A DNA stretch of 64,000 nucleotides from Cepaea nemoralis (lineage: Eukaryota; Mollusca; Gastropoda; Stylommatophora; Helicidae): the NCBI GenBank assembly GCA_014155875.1, contig JACEFZ010016147.1, positions 62,001 to 126,000 of the forward strand. Reading direction: 5' to 3'. The notes under the pieces are model-generated. The model was not told the origin of the DNA, did not search any database, and saw nothing but the letters and a program-made list of their open reading frames with translations. The first letter of the stretch is position 1. The number at the start of each line of letters is the position of its first letter. Shown one piece after another: positions 11,580-23,500 of this stretch. Made by a program: the position numbers and the translations under genes.

Positions 11580-12250
11580 TCTTATTTTTGGGGAGCAAAC
11601 GGGAAGTACGACGGGGCTTTGTTTTCTCCCCATACCTGTTCAAAATCTATGGAGAAAATCAAAACAGGCAATGAAGATGAGACCGATGACAATTCTGATC
11701 AATTCACAAACAGTGGAAATCTAATTCCTGAACTCAGATATGCAGATCACACGGTTTTCCTCTTAAATATACCCAAGGTATTAGAAGAGTTTATTATGTC
11801 TGGAAAAAAAGAGGCATACAACTCAACATCTTTTTTCTGAGCTTACAATAAAACAAACATAATGTCCTTGATAGAACTACATGTCAACCAAATGTAAATA
11901 TCTCATCTCATCTAATCTCATCTCATCTCATCGTGTTCCTCTTGTACCTTGCGGTGTCGAGGTGAAGTATAAACATCGTGAGAGTGCCCGGTTATGGGCT
12001 TCATATATCGATATTCCCATGGACTCTGCTATTCCCTCCGTGCAACGTTTACGTGGTCATAAAAGTTGAATATCCCAGGTGAATCATCAACAACAATATG
12101 AACCGTAAAAAGACGTTAGGGGTAGATTGGCCATAAGAATACAGAGGTTAAACAATATTAAGAGCATATGGCACAACACCAGCAAACGAAGGAAACTAAC
12201 AATTGTGAGAACATGATTCATTCCTGTGACAACATATGTATGTCAATCAT
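11580..12250 (+). mobile_element. LINE reverse transcriptase fragment
   Basis: Reads FSPYLFKIYGE and, at 11738 onward, ELRYADHTVFLLNI (YADD has become YADH). Continues past an inserted short repeat at 11893-12070 as RLAIRIQRLNNIKSIWHN and TTYVCQSWT (12122-12250). Many stops. Confidence 0.75.
11893..12070 (+). repeat. TCTCA-headed dispersed repeat, copy 1
   Basis: TCTCA-type repeats, then TTGTACCTTGCGGTGTCGAG, GTGCCCGGTTATGGGCTTCA and ATATCGATATTCCC. Also at 39578-39690 (+) and 57650-57755 (-). Interrupts a LINE. Confidence 0.7.
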
Positions 12251-12317
12251 GGACCATTTATAATCACTGTCATTTTTTTAAAACTGTCATTTACTGCCTA
12301 TATAGTACCTTGCAGTT

Positions 12318-12475
12318 TTTGTTTTTGTTTTTTTTTAGTGCTCGCTAGCTTTGAATTAAAGCATAGTCCATACACAATACTTCTAGTAGTGCTGGACTGA
12401 ATTTTGCGTGTGGATTAGCTTTCCCTGTTAACAGTGTCCCTCGTCATCAGGCGAACCCACTCCTACTTCAGCGAT
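12318..12475 (-). repeat. SINE4 3' fragment
   Basis: Matches the minus-strand repeats at 30105-30415 and 53880-54185 (shared AGTCCATACACA, AGTGTCCCTCGTCATCAGG, CGAACCCACTC). The tRNA-like head is missing here. Confidence 0.65.
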
Positions 12476-12751
12476 CCTTGCGGTGTATGACAGGGGGTGT
12501 CGAAAGCCTGAGGAATTATCAGTTATCATCGGAAGGCGAGACAGACGCCTCCAAAAAGATGGAGGCAGGTCACCGTAAACGTATTGATCATGAATGTACA
12601 AGATACAGGGGAACTGGCCAGGAATCAAGAATGTTGTCAGCGGGTCATGTTGAGATCAACGCTCTACAAGTGACCGGTTATTTGATGACGATTCCGTCCA
12701 ATGTCAGCAAACAGATAATTTTGTGAAATAGAATTGTGTAGTTATCCTTAA

Positions 12752-13000
12752 GCCGATCTCCCTGGTTTATGGGTTACACGACTTTCTTCGCAATCCCGTA
12801 TATTCTCGTGAGTTATGTAACCTGCGCGAGAATCGGTAGTGGTTCTTGCCGCGTTGGTAACTTACAGGGTATGTGAGCCGGCCGCTTAGAAATCAATGGC
12901 AAACTACTGAGCGTAATCTTGCCTAGTACATTAACAGCAGCTGAAAAATGCTGATGTTGACTGCAACGTCCTGTAATGGATATTCAACACACACACAAAA
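12752..13000 (+). repeat. SINE1, full length with TSD
   Basis: Starts GCCGATCTCCCTGG, has the core CAATGGCAAACTACTGAGCG and a CA-rich tail. Flanked by GTTATCCTTAA at 12741-12751 and GTTACCCTTAA at 13001-13011 (one mismatch). Confidence 0.85.
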
Positions 13001-13036
13001 GTTACCCTTAAGCTTTAAAAGTGCATGACAACTCAC

Positions 13037-13149
13037 AGGGTGAGAGCGAGAGAGGTGGTGTTGGGGAGAGGGGGAGAATGAAAGGGAAGGAAGGAGAGGG
13101 AGAAAAAGAGAGGGGTGGAAAGAGGGGAGAGGGGGAGAGGAGAAGAGGG

Positions 13150-13229
<80 letters not shown>

Positions 13230-13270
13230 AACGGGGCGAGAGAGGGAAATGGAGAGGGGGAGAAAGAGAG
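13037..13270. repeat. GA-rich microsatellite
   Basis: Purine-rich stretch with a pure GA run of about 70 bp at 13156-13225. The long frames over it are low complexity. Confidence 0.9.
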
Positions 13271-13312
13271 ATTAAAAAAGGTATCTAACCGTAATCACTT
13301 AAGTTTCTAGAT

Positions 13313-13479
13313 CAGGGCCGTGCCGTGCTATGATATAGAGAGGCGGTCGCATCGGGCGGCACTGTAAGGGGGCGGCATAAGCAGTGAAGGAGGGACGGCA
13401 CTCCGAACACATGTGTATCATTAAGGGGCGGCATTTCGAAGACTTACAACATCCTGAGAAAATCTACCACACGGCCCTG
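13313..13479. mobile_element. 167-bp hAT-like MITE with perfect 8-bp TSD
   Basis: Ends CAGGGCCGTG and the inverse CACGGCCCTG. Flanked by TTCTAGAT at 13305-13312 and 13480-13487, the exact nTCTAGAn form typical of hAT insertions. Confidence 0.9.
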
Positions 13480-13487
13480 TTCTAGAT

Positions 13488-13858
13488 GATACCCTTGACC
13501 ATGACCCTGCTTGTAGGATCCTCGGTGTCCCTTATTCTCTTTCTTAGACTTGAACATGGGGAAGTTGATGATTATTTCCTTCCATGTGATTCTGGCATTG
13601 AGATGGAGTATGCTGACAACGACATTTCTAACACCCATGTTGAGTTGAGTCCAGAACGGACATCACAGCACTCGGAACATTCCCATACACGCTCTCTCTC
13701 TCTTCATCTGCAACAACCAGCGAAGAGTCCCAATACCAAAGGTACCAGAAGCATTTTGATTATGTGTCCATCCGGCCTTTCCTCGGCTACAACCCATGTA
13801 GGTAACACTATCAACCTGGGCCCGGTTCATGGCGTAGGTAATGTAAATGACTTCCAAT
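13488..13858 (-). repeat. dispersed repeat, retroelement-like
   Basis: The segment 13663-13795 matches 7136-7240 and more weakly 39405-39500 (CATTCCCATAC, AGAGTCCCAATAC, ATGTGTCCATCC). The minus strand reads GWTHN and GTLRWLLQM in two copies. Class not recognised. Confidence 0.45.
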
Positions 13859-13859
13859 T

Positions 13860-13945
<86 letters not shown>
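13859..13945. repeat. CT microsatellite
   Basis: About 85 bp of CT repeats. Confidence 0.95.
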
Positions 13946-13947
<2 letters not shown>

Positions 13948-14384
13948 TCTCTCCTCTCCCTTTTCCTGCTCCTCTTCCTTATATATACAAAGCGGATAGA
14001 ACCTCCAATAACTAAAATGGGGTAACTCACTACGACACGACACACACACAGACGGATGGATCTACATTCTGACACTTGACATCACTTGTGACAATGCTTA
14101 AGCAGACAGGCCACAGTGCATCAAAGACCTTTTTACAGTCAAAAGTGCGACTCGTGTTTTAACAAAATCACAGGACTGTATCCGTGTTGTGTTTATTCAA
14201 AGCCGTGCTGTCATTTTTGCGTGTTTAGACCGGCACATCAGACGTTTGTTCGCGAATAACCATCCCTGACAGCCTCGTATGACAGTCTACTGTCCCAATG
14301 TTGTGACATCATTTGCATTCGTTCTCTAAACAGAGGGGTGCGCCCAAACAAGCCGATCCAAACAGCCGCATGCATGTCGGTGGC

Positions 14385-14590
14385 CATTATAGGAATTCAT
14401 TCATTGATTCATTCAGTATCACGTCCTTTGCAGAACCTCGCTCCAATAACAACCTTCCGGGAAACTTCTCGATCACAAGCAAGATGTCCTGCATCCGATA
14501 CACCAATCTGGAGATCATCCGCCACATCCTGCAGCCATCATCTCTTTGACCTTCCTCTTCCTCTCTTACCAGGCATATACCTCTTGTCAC
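14385..14590 (-). mobile_element. LINE C 3' fragment
   Basis: Nearly the same as 26350-26560: TGTCCTTTGCAGAACCTCGC, GATCACAAGCAAGATG and GGAGATCATCCGCCACATCC. On the minus strand it is the C-terminal coding end of LINE C with frameshifts. Confidence 0.75.
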
Positions 14591-16535
14591 AAAATAAAAC
14601 CTTGCGTTTACCCAGTTGATTATGATAGAGGCTTTCTTATTAAACGGACTATCTGCCAGCGACAACTATTTTAACTAACAGAAAAAACAAATCGGATGTT
14701 AAACCCCAGGACGGTAAATAGTTGCAACTGCACGGGGTTACATTGGGTCGACAACAGGGGAACATTCAGTGGTGAGTGAGACAAATCCCTACATCGCTTT
14801 GACAGTTTATAAACAGGTCGGATTGGAAGCGGAAGTACTCAGCTCGGAAGAAAACAGTCCCTCTGTCATATAGTTTCCGGACATCACGCAGATTGGCAGA
14901 TTGCTATTGACAACTGTTGTTGGGATCATACAGTAACTCGCTAGCTTGTTGGGGGATGTCAAAACAAGTGATGACAACTTTGACAGTGACTAAACCAGGG
15001 AGAATAGATTCTTGACAATGGATGATATGTCCAAATAACACCTGCAGGACAAGAATACCGTCACGTGGCCAATTTTAGGTTTTGCCATAAACCATGATTG
15101 GGGGAAACAGTGTTGACCAAAACCGTGGATTATGATGGACGTGTTTGTGGGAGAGCTCTACAGTGTTAGATTAATTTAATATTAACTAGCATGTGTCGTT
15201 ATGGCAAAGTGTAGTAGCCATCCCGGAATGAGGCGGTTTTGCATAAGGTAGTCAATATAGTCTATTTAGGCCTAATTAATATAGGCAGTAGTCTTGTTAA
15301 AACTAGAGTGATACTTAGCACTGTTAGTTGAGAATAGATTAGTGAAGTGTTGATAAGCTTTACTAATTGAGAATTGAGTAATGAGGGATAATTTGGAGGT
15401 TCCAGTAGGTGTCCCTGGTGGGCGGGGTTCCGCATTCTGGTTGTTGATTTTTTTTTCTTGTCTTGGTCTGATGATAACCTATGTGTTCAGTCATCTGTCT
15501 CTGACAGAGTAGGTTCACTGTATTTTCTGAGCGAGGCCGATGGCCACGATCATCTAATAGAGATCAGTGACGGGGAGGCTATCACCAGTTGTTTGATTTA
15601 TTTCACAGGTCCCTCTGGTTGGAATGAAGAACACGGAACCAAGGAAAATTCCGATCCCGGATAGAGTTTGGCGCAGGAAGATTGGCCAGCAACTTTATCA
15701 AAGAGCTTATGCTAGAGGAAGATGATCAACATTGCTCAGTGGAGCTGAATGGTATATGTATCCTACAGGATAAATACCGAATGAGTTTAGGTCATACCAG
15801 TTTTAACACACCAGTAGTGATGGATATTCAGTTCACTTATGACTAGAACAAAAATAAAGGACTCTATTGGAGTATAGACAATAACTGTTTAATAGTGAGA
15901 ACTAGAGAACATTTAGCAAGAGACAAAAAGTCCTGTTCATAGGACAGTGTTCCATGTTTGTTTCACCGCGCCGGAATATTGAAGCCGGAGTTTCTATAAA
16001 CTATTAGGAACCATTGTGTTAGGAACAATAATAGTATTTTTTTCCACGGATTATATATTTACATGGGATTCAGATCTCATGGTCATCAGAGCTCCTGGAG
16101 GAGGACATGTCTGGAGAGAAGGATACGACTTCGGTGAGGTCTATTGTACTGACTCGTGTGATGTCGTGTAATCCTTGCCATGATGTGTGCACTATGATCC
16201 TGAACTTTGAAGGCTGACATATACATTTATGTTATAATACACAACACACATTTTTCTTCGCATACACGTCTCATATACGGTACATTTTTTCTTTTAATAA
16301 ATTAATCTTTATTAATTTTTAGAAGCAAGAGTTGTTGAGTATGTTGCGTTGGGGAAGTATGAGAAGGGGGCATAGTACGACAGTGAGAGAGTGATAGGAA
16401 AAGGTGTCCATGGGCTGATGGAGGGTGTTGGACGGAAGCTGGTGGATTCTCCAGGATATTGATAGGGAAAAAATATTATAATGTGGGTGTTGACTCTCTT
16501 CACTCCAGGGACGACACTTTAAAGGAGGACACGAC
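14591..16535. other. unassigned sequence
   Basis: Short frames only. 15458-15664 codes 68 aa without recognisable domains, and a frame at 15634-15730 reads MKNTEPRKIPIPDRVWRRKI; neither has a visible family or splice context. Possibly a decayed retroelement. Confidence 0.35.
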
Positions 16536-16840
16536 ACCTCTCTATTATTGTTCTGTCCAAACCTTCATGACGTTTCAAGTGTCCAAAATATTTCAATTTT
16601 CTTTGTTTTATTGTCTTTAATAGCCAACCCTCTTCAATATTTAGCTCTTGAAGTATGGCTTCATTTGTTCTTTTCTTTACCCAAGATATTCTTAGAACTC
16701 GTCTATAACATTGTATTTAAAGGCATTTATGCGCTCTTCAGTTTGTTTAGTAAGTGTCTAGGTCTCACAGGCGTATGTTGCAATTGGAAAGATGCATGCT
16801 CTTAAAAATCTAATTTTTTTGTAATTATATCTGTCCCACT

Positions 16841-17256
16841 TTTTGTATATTCTTTTGTATGGATGTGAAACTTGGACAATGTGCAGTCAAGCTGAAAAAC
16901 ATCTGATGGCTGCAGAAATGTGGTTTCTGAGGAAAATGCAAAGAATACCATGGACAGACAGAAAAACCAATGACCAAGTACTACAGGAGACAAATGAAAA
17001 TCGTAAATTGATTAGAGAAATTAGACGTAGACAGTCAAAATGTTTTGGACATGTTATGAGAAGAAAAAGATTGGAGAACTTGGTGGCAAGTTCAAAGGGA
17101 ACAGACCAAGAGGAAGGCCGAGAGGAAAATACCTGGATGGCTTGGCCACATGGCATGGACGAGACAGGAACACTGAACTGATCCACGACTCTGGTGATCG
17201 AGTGAAATGGCGAGTCAAGACCGCCCACGCTTTCCGGCATGGCACATGATTGATTG
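16841..17256 (+). mobile_element. LINE A 3' fragment inserted in LINE C
   Basis: Reads YGCETWTMCSQAEKHLMAAE, PWTDRKTNDQVLQETNE and GKYLDGLATWHGRDR, ending HAFRHGT with a GATT-repeat tail. 5'-truncated. Flanked by ATCTGTCCCACT (16829-16840) and ATCTGCCCCACT (17257-17268), a diverged 12-bp TSD. Confidence 0.85.
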
Positions 17257-17316
17257 ATCTGCCCCACTCCACAATTTATTCAGTTCTTTTAGTCTTTGAA
17301 GAGCAATTCGTCGTTT

Positions 17317-17464
17317 CTTCCTCTTCTTCTGCGTTCATCCGGAGTTGTTTTTTTTTCCGGACGTGATTGCGTTGTGCTTTTTTACAGCAGAGCTGCGTTC
17401 TTGCGCCGTTAGGCCGACACGTCCTACTTCTGCGGGCATTTGTTGACCGGGTTAACCTTCCCGG
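17317..17464 (-). mobile_element. 148-bp unit equal to the I-group LINE 3' end, with 14-bp TSD
   Basis: Flanked by GCAATTCGTCGTTT at 17303-17316 and 17465-17478, exact. The 5' boundary (CCGGGAAGG on the minus strand) is the same as in the copy at 8019-8167. Confidence 0.9.
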
Positions 17465-17560
17465 GCAATTCGTCGTTTAATTTCTTTCATTGTGTCACCA
17501 TTGTTGGTAATCAATGACCCAAGATATTCAAAATTTTCCACCACCTCCAATTTTTCCTCA

Positions 17561-18316
17561 TCTTCTTATATATAAATAAGGATCGTCTGTCTGTCTGTAT
17601 TTATGTCTGTCTGTCTGTCTGTATGTCCTTTATGTGTTCGCGAACGGCCCATCCGATTGAGATGAAATTTTCTACACGCCTTTCTTTCATTCCAGAGCTG
17701 TCAACTGTGATATTTTGTTAGTGTGAAATCGCCTGCTTACTCAGTATTATTTCATTTTTCATTTTTCATCATAATTTCATATATTTCAGGGGACCTAACT
17801 CCGTAAAAGTTATTTCAAGGGGCATAACTTTTCTGTACAACTTATAGTCATATTGTGGCATCGTTTTCAAAGATTTATAAACTCTGTGTCCATAGTTATG
17901 TACCGGCATATGAGTTATAATAAATAATGATACAAACTGTAAGGCATTTTCAAAGTTTTCATAAAAATAATGCACAATGCATAACATTGTAACTCATCTT
18001 TATTTGCTTAAGAAGTTACTGTAGTCATGCAGGTGATTAGCAAGCGTTTTCATTAAAAATAATGGATGGTGTGTGGAAGGACATTCTTTTAAGTTACTTT
18101 TTTTGTTGTATGAATTTAATGAGAACTTATATGACTACTTATATGAATTAAATGAGATGCTCCCCACCAGGGACTGGGCGAAGCCGGACAGGGTCAGGCA
18201 GACAGATAGACAGACAGACAGACAGACAGATAGTCGGGAACGGGAACTTATATGACTACTTATATGAATTAAATGAGATGCTCCACACCAGTGACTGAGC
18301 GAAGCCGGGCCGGGTC

Positions 18317-18383
<67 letters not shown>

Positions 18384-18481
18384 TAGTCGGTAACGGGAAC
18401 GAGAACTTATATAACTACTTATATGAATTAAATGAGATGCTCCCCACCAGTGACTGGGCGAAGCCGGGCAGGGTCAGCTAG
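17561..18481. mobile_element. Helitron-like non-autonomous element
   Basis: Begins TC (TCTTCTTATATATAAATAAG), ends GTCAGCTAG, and sits between host A and T, as Helitrons do. Removing it restores the LINE C frame IYVNEEKLEVVENFEYLG. Inside are GTCT/GACA repeats (18190-18240, 18317-18382) and three copies of an ACTTATATGAATTAAATGAG block with GGGCGAAGCCGG. No helicase gene. Confidence 0.75.
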
Positions 18482-19454
18482 TTAACATATATTTCTTTCT
18501 CCATGGTAGTTTTATCTGTATGCATTATCTTTGTTTTTGTTATATTAAGATATAATTCAAAACAATGTTTTCCCGTAGTGAATTTGAATAACGAAGACAC
18601 AAACAATAGATTGCAAGATTTATTGCCTGGCATATTTCGCTGCATCTCGTCAGGTACATACTTCAGAATTCACACAACATAAAGTAAATTAACTAGATAA
18701 ATCCGTCAAGCTGAAATTCACACAGTAATGGCAATTGCCTACCACGGTAATTTTAAGCTGACTATTATGTCTTTCTGTTTGCACAAATCTAGCTTGCGTT
18801 GATTGATCATTATTGCTTCTGCAGACTTTAGCAAGCGAGTATTTTGTGTGTTAAACAACACGCGAAGGGCAATGTCTCTGTCAATCACAAGGCCGCTTTC
18901 GAGAATTTGCCTAGCAATTGATGAAAGCGGGAAGCTTCCGATGTGTCGTCCCCACTAGGCTCGCATCGCCTGTGTGTCGTATCTTGTCGACCTATTGAGG
19001 TATTCTTCTTCTTCTTCGTTCATCCGGATTTTTTTTCGGATGTGACTGCGTTGTGCCTGTTTACAGCAGAGCTGCGTTCTTGCGCCGTTAGGCCGACACA
19101 TCCGACTTCTGCGGGCATTTGTTGACCGGGTTAACCTTCCCGGGGGTTTCTTAGGACGTTTGAATCTCACTGTTGTGGTGTTATCCCCCATCCTAGCTGG
19201 CCCATATAGAACAGCCAAAGACATCCTGGTCAACCCTCAAGGGAAGGCAGGGGCAGACCATGGGCATTCCCCGCCATCCAAGGAGGCTTCCATACTTGCA
19301 GAGCCATCACACAGCGCTCTGGTACTGGGCTCACCCAAGGAATCGTCACGTCCTGCACATGGCTGCCTAGTCTCACTTCCGTATATTCGGCCTTCCGTTC
19401 ACCATAGGTTGTTCCTCCGGAAACCAGAAGAATGCAGTCTGCAGATGACATCCA

Positions 19455-19740
19455 CACAGTGAGCTTTCGATTCGGACTTTCCACATAATGGATTTGCTAT
19501 CCAAGCAATATTCCATTTCGTGCCACTAGGTCACTTTTTCCACCTTTTATGAAGCCCACACAGTGAGCTTTCGATTCGGACTTTTCACGTAATGGATTTG
19601 CTATCCAAGCAATATTCCATTTCGTGTCACTAGGACACTTTTTTCCACCATTTACGAAGCCCACACAGTGAGCTTTTGATTCGGACTTTCCACGTAATGG
19701 ATGTGCTATCCAAGCAATATTCCATTTCATGCCTCTGGGA
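19455..19740 (-). repeat. ~104-bp tandem repeat in LINE 3' UTR (copy 1)
   Basis: CACAGTGAGCTTT recurs at 19455, 19559 and 19664, each unit with GATTCGGACTTT, ATGGATTTGCTATCCAAGC and CAATATTCCATTTC. The same array is at 36925-37195 in copy 2. Confidence 0.9.
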
Positions 19741-19794
19741 CGCTTTTGTAACCGACATACCTGTGGTATGAAGTGTGGCAGTCTAAATACATCT

Positions 19795-20508
19795 TCATGC
19801 ACCTTTAGATGTCAACCTGAATGTAGTTAAAGTCAACTTGAGCTTGTTGATATCTCCATAGAGCTTGTCCTCAAATGAAGCAGGCGAGGGCCAAAATATC
19901 TTTCTCTGTTCTGCATATATTGGGCACTCCTGCAGCAAATGTTTAGCTGTCATTTTACCAGTTCCACAATTACATTCATCGGTATCTCCTATCTTTAGTT
20001 TATTGAACAAGTGGTGTTTCAGCCTGTTATGTCCTGTGCGGAGTCTGAAGATTGCTACTTGTTCTCTTCGGTCGAGTTTGTAATATGCATCATCCTTCTG
20101 GTGGCCTGGATGCTCTGATTCCCATTTGGTTCTATAAGTGCTTTTTATAAACCTTTTTGCCTCATTATAGGTTATGTCTATGTCAGGCTGTGGTAATCGT
20201 CCACCCTCTTTTGCTAGTCTGTCAGCCTCTTCATTTCCAGGTATACTGCAATGTGATGGGATCCACTGTATTACAACTTTTTTGGATTTCTGGCATAGAC
20301 CATGGAGTGCTGCTCTTAGGTCAGCTAGTTCTGTGCTGTTTTTGCTCTTCAGTATTGAGACAGCTGACTTTGCATCTGTGAAGATAGCTATTTGCTTCTC
20401 TTTATTTTCCTCCATCAAGAGCATTTCTGCTGCAGTTTTCAAGGCCTCTACCTCCGCTTTGAAGTTACTTGAAAATTTTCCAGTTGCCACTGATTGTGTT
20501 TTTATCAC
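19795..20508 (-). pseudogene. RNase H and C-terminal part of the LINE ORF, out of frame (copy 1)
   Basis: Reads FKAEVEALKTAAEM, AIFTDAKSAVSIL, VVIQWIPSHCSIPGNEEADR and LAKEGG, which carry the RNase H carboxylates, then CNCGTGKMTAKHLLQEC, a C-x-C-x7-H-x4-C zinc motif found at the end of I-group ORF2. It is joined to the upstream frame by a slip at the A-run near 20515. Confidence 0.88.
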
Positions 20509-23500
20509 TCAATTTTTTTAACTTAAGGAGAATTCCTCCTCCTCCATTTTTAATTGAATCTTTGGCTGATCCATCTGTATATGCATGGGTCCAATTGCTG
20601 CTTGGGTAATGTTCTTTTATGTAGTTGAGGGTTATTTTTCTTCTTTCGGTTTCATTCTGAGTGTTCTTTTTCTCAATACCAGGAATGTTTTCTATCATCT
20701 CAGGCAGTTGCTGCTGTCTCCAAGCTGGGAAGTTGTGTGCATTGTAAATGGGCTTGACTGTTGATATGTTAAGTATGGGATCTGCCCTAATCTTTCGTTT
20801 TGCAGTTTCTACAAAGTTGCTACGCTTCAGTCTTCCTTTTCCAAAACCATTAAACCTGTTATACATAGGGTGGTCTGTCAATCTTCTAAATTTTTCTGCT
20901 TGTTGCTGGGCTCTGCTATCTCTTCTGTCCTGCATTGGTTGTAAACAAGTGATCTTTTCTAGTTCATTAATAGGCGTTGTCTTCAGGCTTCCAGTTATGA
21001 TTCGCATTCCTTGGTTTTGGACTCTACTTATTTTGTTAAAGTTTGACTTAGCTGCTGTTGCCCAAGCTGCAATGCCATATTCCAGTACTGGCCTCACCCG
21101 TCCAGTATATAACTTCTTGAGAACTTTCTCATCTGCTCCCCACGTTGTACCAGCAAGCTTTTTCATGATTGCCATTCTCTGCCTTGCTCTTGTTCGATTT
21201 TTCTCAACCTGTGTCTTCCATGTCAGGCGACGATCAAAGGTGACTCCTAGATAGTTTGGATTTTCTTCATGGCGCAATATTTTTCCATTTAATACCAACT
21301 TAGGTTTCTGAGTTTTATTTAAGAGGGAGAACACTGTGCATGTTGTTTTCTCCTCACTTATCTTCACTAGCCATGATTTTGACCAGTCCCCTAGCGCTAA
21401 TAAGGCTTGCTGTATTCTGCTGTTAGCTGTACTAATATATTCTTCAGATGTCCATATGGCTAGGTCATCTGCAAAGGAGGATGTGTGTACTCTGGCTGGA
21501 AAATTTTCTGTGATGTCATTTATATATGCTAGGAATAATGTTGGTGAAAGAACTCCTCCTTGGGGGACACCTTGCTCCAACAGCATCATTTTGCTTGTTT
21601 GTCCTTGTACTTTTGTCCTGGCAGTTCTGTTCTCAAGGTAGTGGCTGATCCATTTATACATTTTTCCACAAACATGCATTTTTTGCAGTTTTACTTTCAG
21701 TCCTTCCTTCCATACTTTATCAAATGCTTTTTCTAAATCTATCCAGACTGCTAGTGTGTGCTTTTTCTCTTGGAAGGCATCCTCTATTTCCTGAGCTATA
21801 TAGGTTATTTGATCTTCAGTGGATCTGTACTTTCTGAATCCTGCTTGGTGTGGTGTTAAGAGTTTGTTTTCTTCCAGATGCCATGTTAGCCTGCCATTGA
21901 TAATGCGTTCCATTAATTTTCCTACACAGCTAAGTAGACTGATAGGTCGATAGCCATTTGGTTCTTCCAGGTCTTTTCCTTTCTTTGGGACTGGTATTAG
22001 TATAGCTTCCTTCCATGCCTGTGGGACTATTCCTCTCTTCCAGCTGTTATTTAGGACTGCTAGTAGTTTCTTCTTTGCCTTGGTGCCTAGTCCTATTAGC
22101 ATTTCATTTGTGATTCCATCCTTTCCTGGTGATTTCTTCTTTTTTAGGGTATTCATTGCCTGTTCCATTTCTTCCATTGTTAGATTTGCCATCATATATT
22201 CTGCTGCTGTCTCTGTATTTCTATGATGTATCTGTTTGTCTTTGATTGCTTTCTTCTGTTCGGTTGTAATATCAATGTGGTTTGCATTTGCATAGTGTTC
22301 CATTAGTGCATTTGCAGCCTTTTTTCCTGTAAGCAAGGCATTTCCTTGTTTAATTGTTATTTGTTTGTTTCTAGGTCCTTCATTGTTCATGGCTTTCACT
22401 AGTTTCCATAGTTTGTTTCCATCCCTGTCAAAATTCAGGTTTTCTGTTTTTTCCCTCCAACAATCTCTTGTTGTTTGATTTACTGTTCTTTTATATTTTG
22501 CTGAGATGGCTTTGAGAGAGATGTTCGCTTCAATTGTTTGTTCTCTCTCTGCTGTCTTCCTGGCATCTTCAACTTTGTCCTCCAAACTTTGTAGTTCTTC
22601 AGTCCAGTATGGTTTGTAATTTTTCCTCGCTCCTCTTAGAATGGACTCAGTGGCTGTCTGTATTATCGCTCTGTTTAGACTTTCCACCATTTGCTTTATG
22701 TTGCCATATCGTGTATTTATGTTTTCACAATATTTGTCTGTTAGTATGGCAAATCTGTCCCAATCTGCTCGTTTGTAATTCCAGCGGGGCAAGGGCTTTT
22801 GCTCCTGTGGAACATACTCCATATTCATTACAAGCTTGATTGGTCTGTGGTCACTACCTGCTAATTGGTCCAGCACATGGCGATCGATTTTGTGGAGGAT
22901 GTCTCCTGTGCAGAAAGCTAAGTCTGGAGTAGAAGTGGTAAGCCATCTTCTGGAGTAGAAGCTCGGTGTGTCATCCGCTTTGTTGAGTAGATGGAGATTT
23001 GAGTCTATTTCCCAGTCCTCCAATTCATCTCCTCTTTTGTCAGTATCTGGGTATCCCCATCTTTCTGAACGGCTATTAAAGTCTCCGACAATAATGCAGT
23101 TTGTGTCAGTTATTTTCATGTTTGAGAGTGTAAGGTCCTTATCTGCTGGGCTATACAGATTGTAGATTCTTATTTTCACGTCCTTTATCATTATATCAAC
23201 ACCTATAATTTCCGTTTGGTTGTCAGAGATCACAGATACTTCGCTGCAAGGTATTGTATTTCGTGTAAGTATTAGAACTCCTCCTTTGTGTCCTTCGCGG
23301 TCGAAACGTGTGGCCTGATATCCTCTGACTGAGAATTTGTGATTGGCGTTGAAGTGTGTCTCTTGAATGCATGCCACATCTATTCTATCTTTATGAAGAC
23401 GCTGTGTTAGGGAGTCATTCTTCTTGTAAACTCCTTCGGCATTCCACTGTAGTATGTTGAGTGTCCGGGGTATTTGGTCAATAGCTCTTAACCTACTCCT

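Noticed and set aside
13021..14075. Long frames of alternating Arg/Glu and Ser/Leu
   Set aside because: Direct translation of GA and CT microsatellites; no gene.
15634..15670. Frame reading PRKIPIPDR as a possible DUSP11 first exon
   Set aside because: No GT donor after the PDR codons and the frame runs on into unrelated residues.
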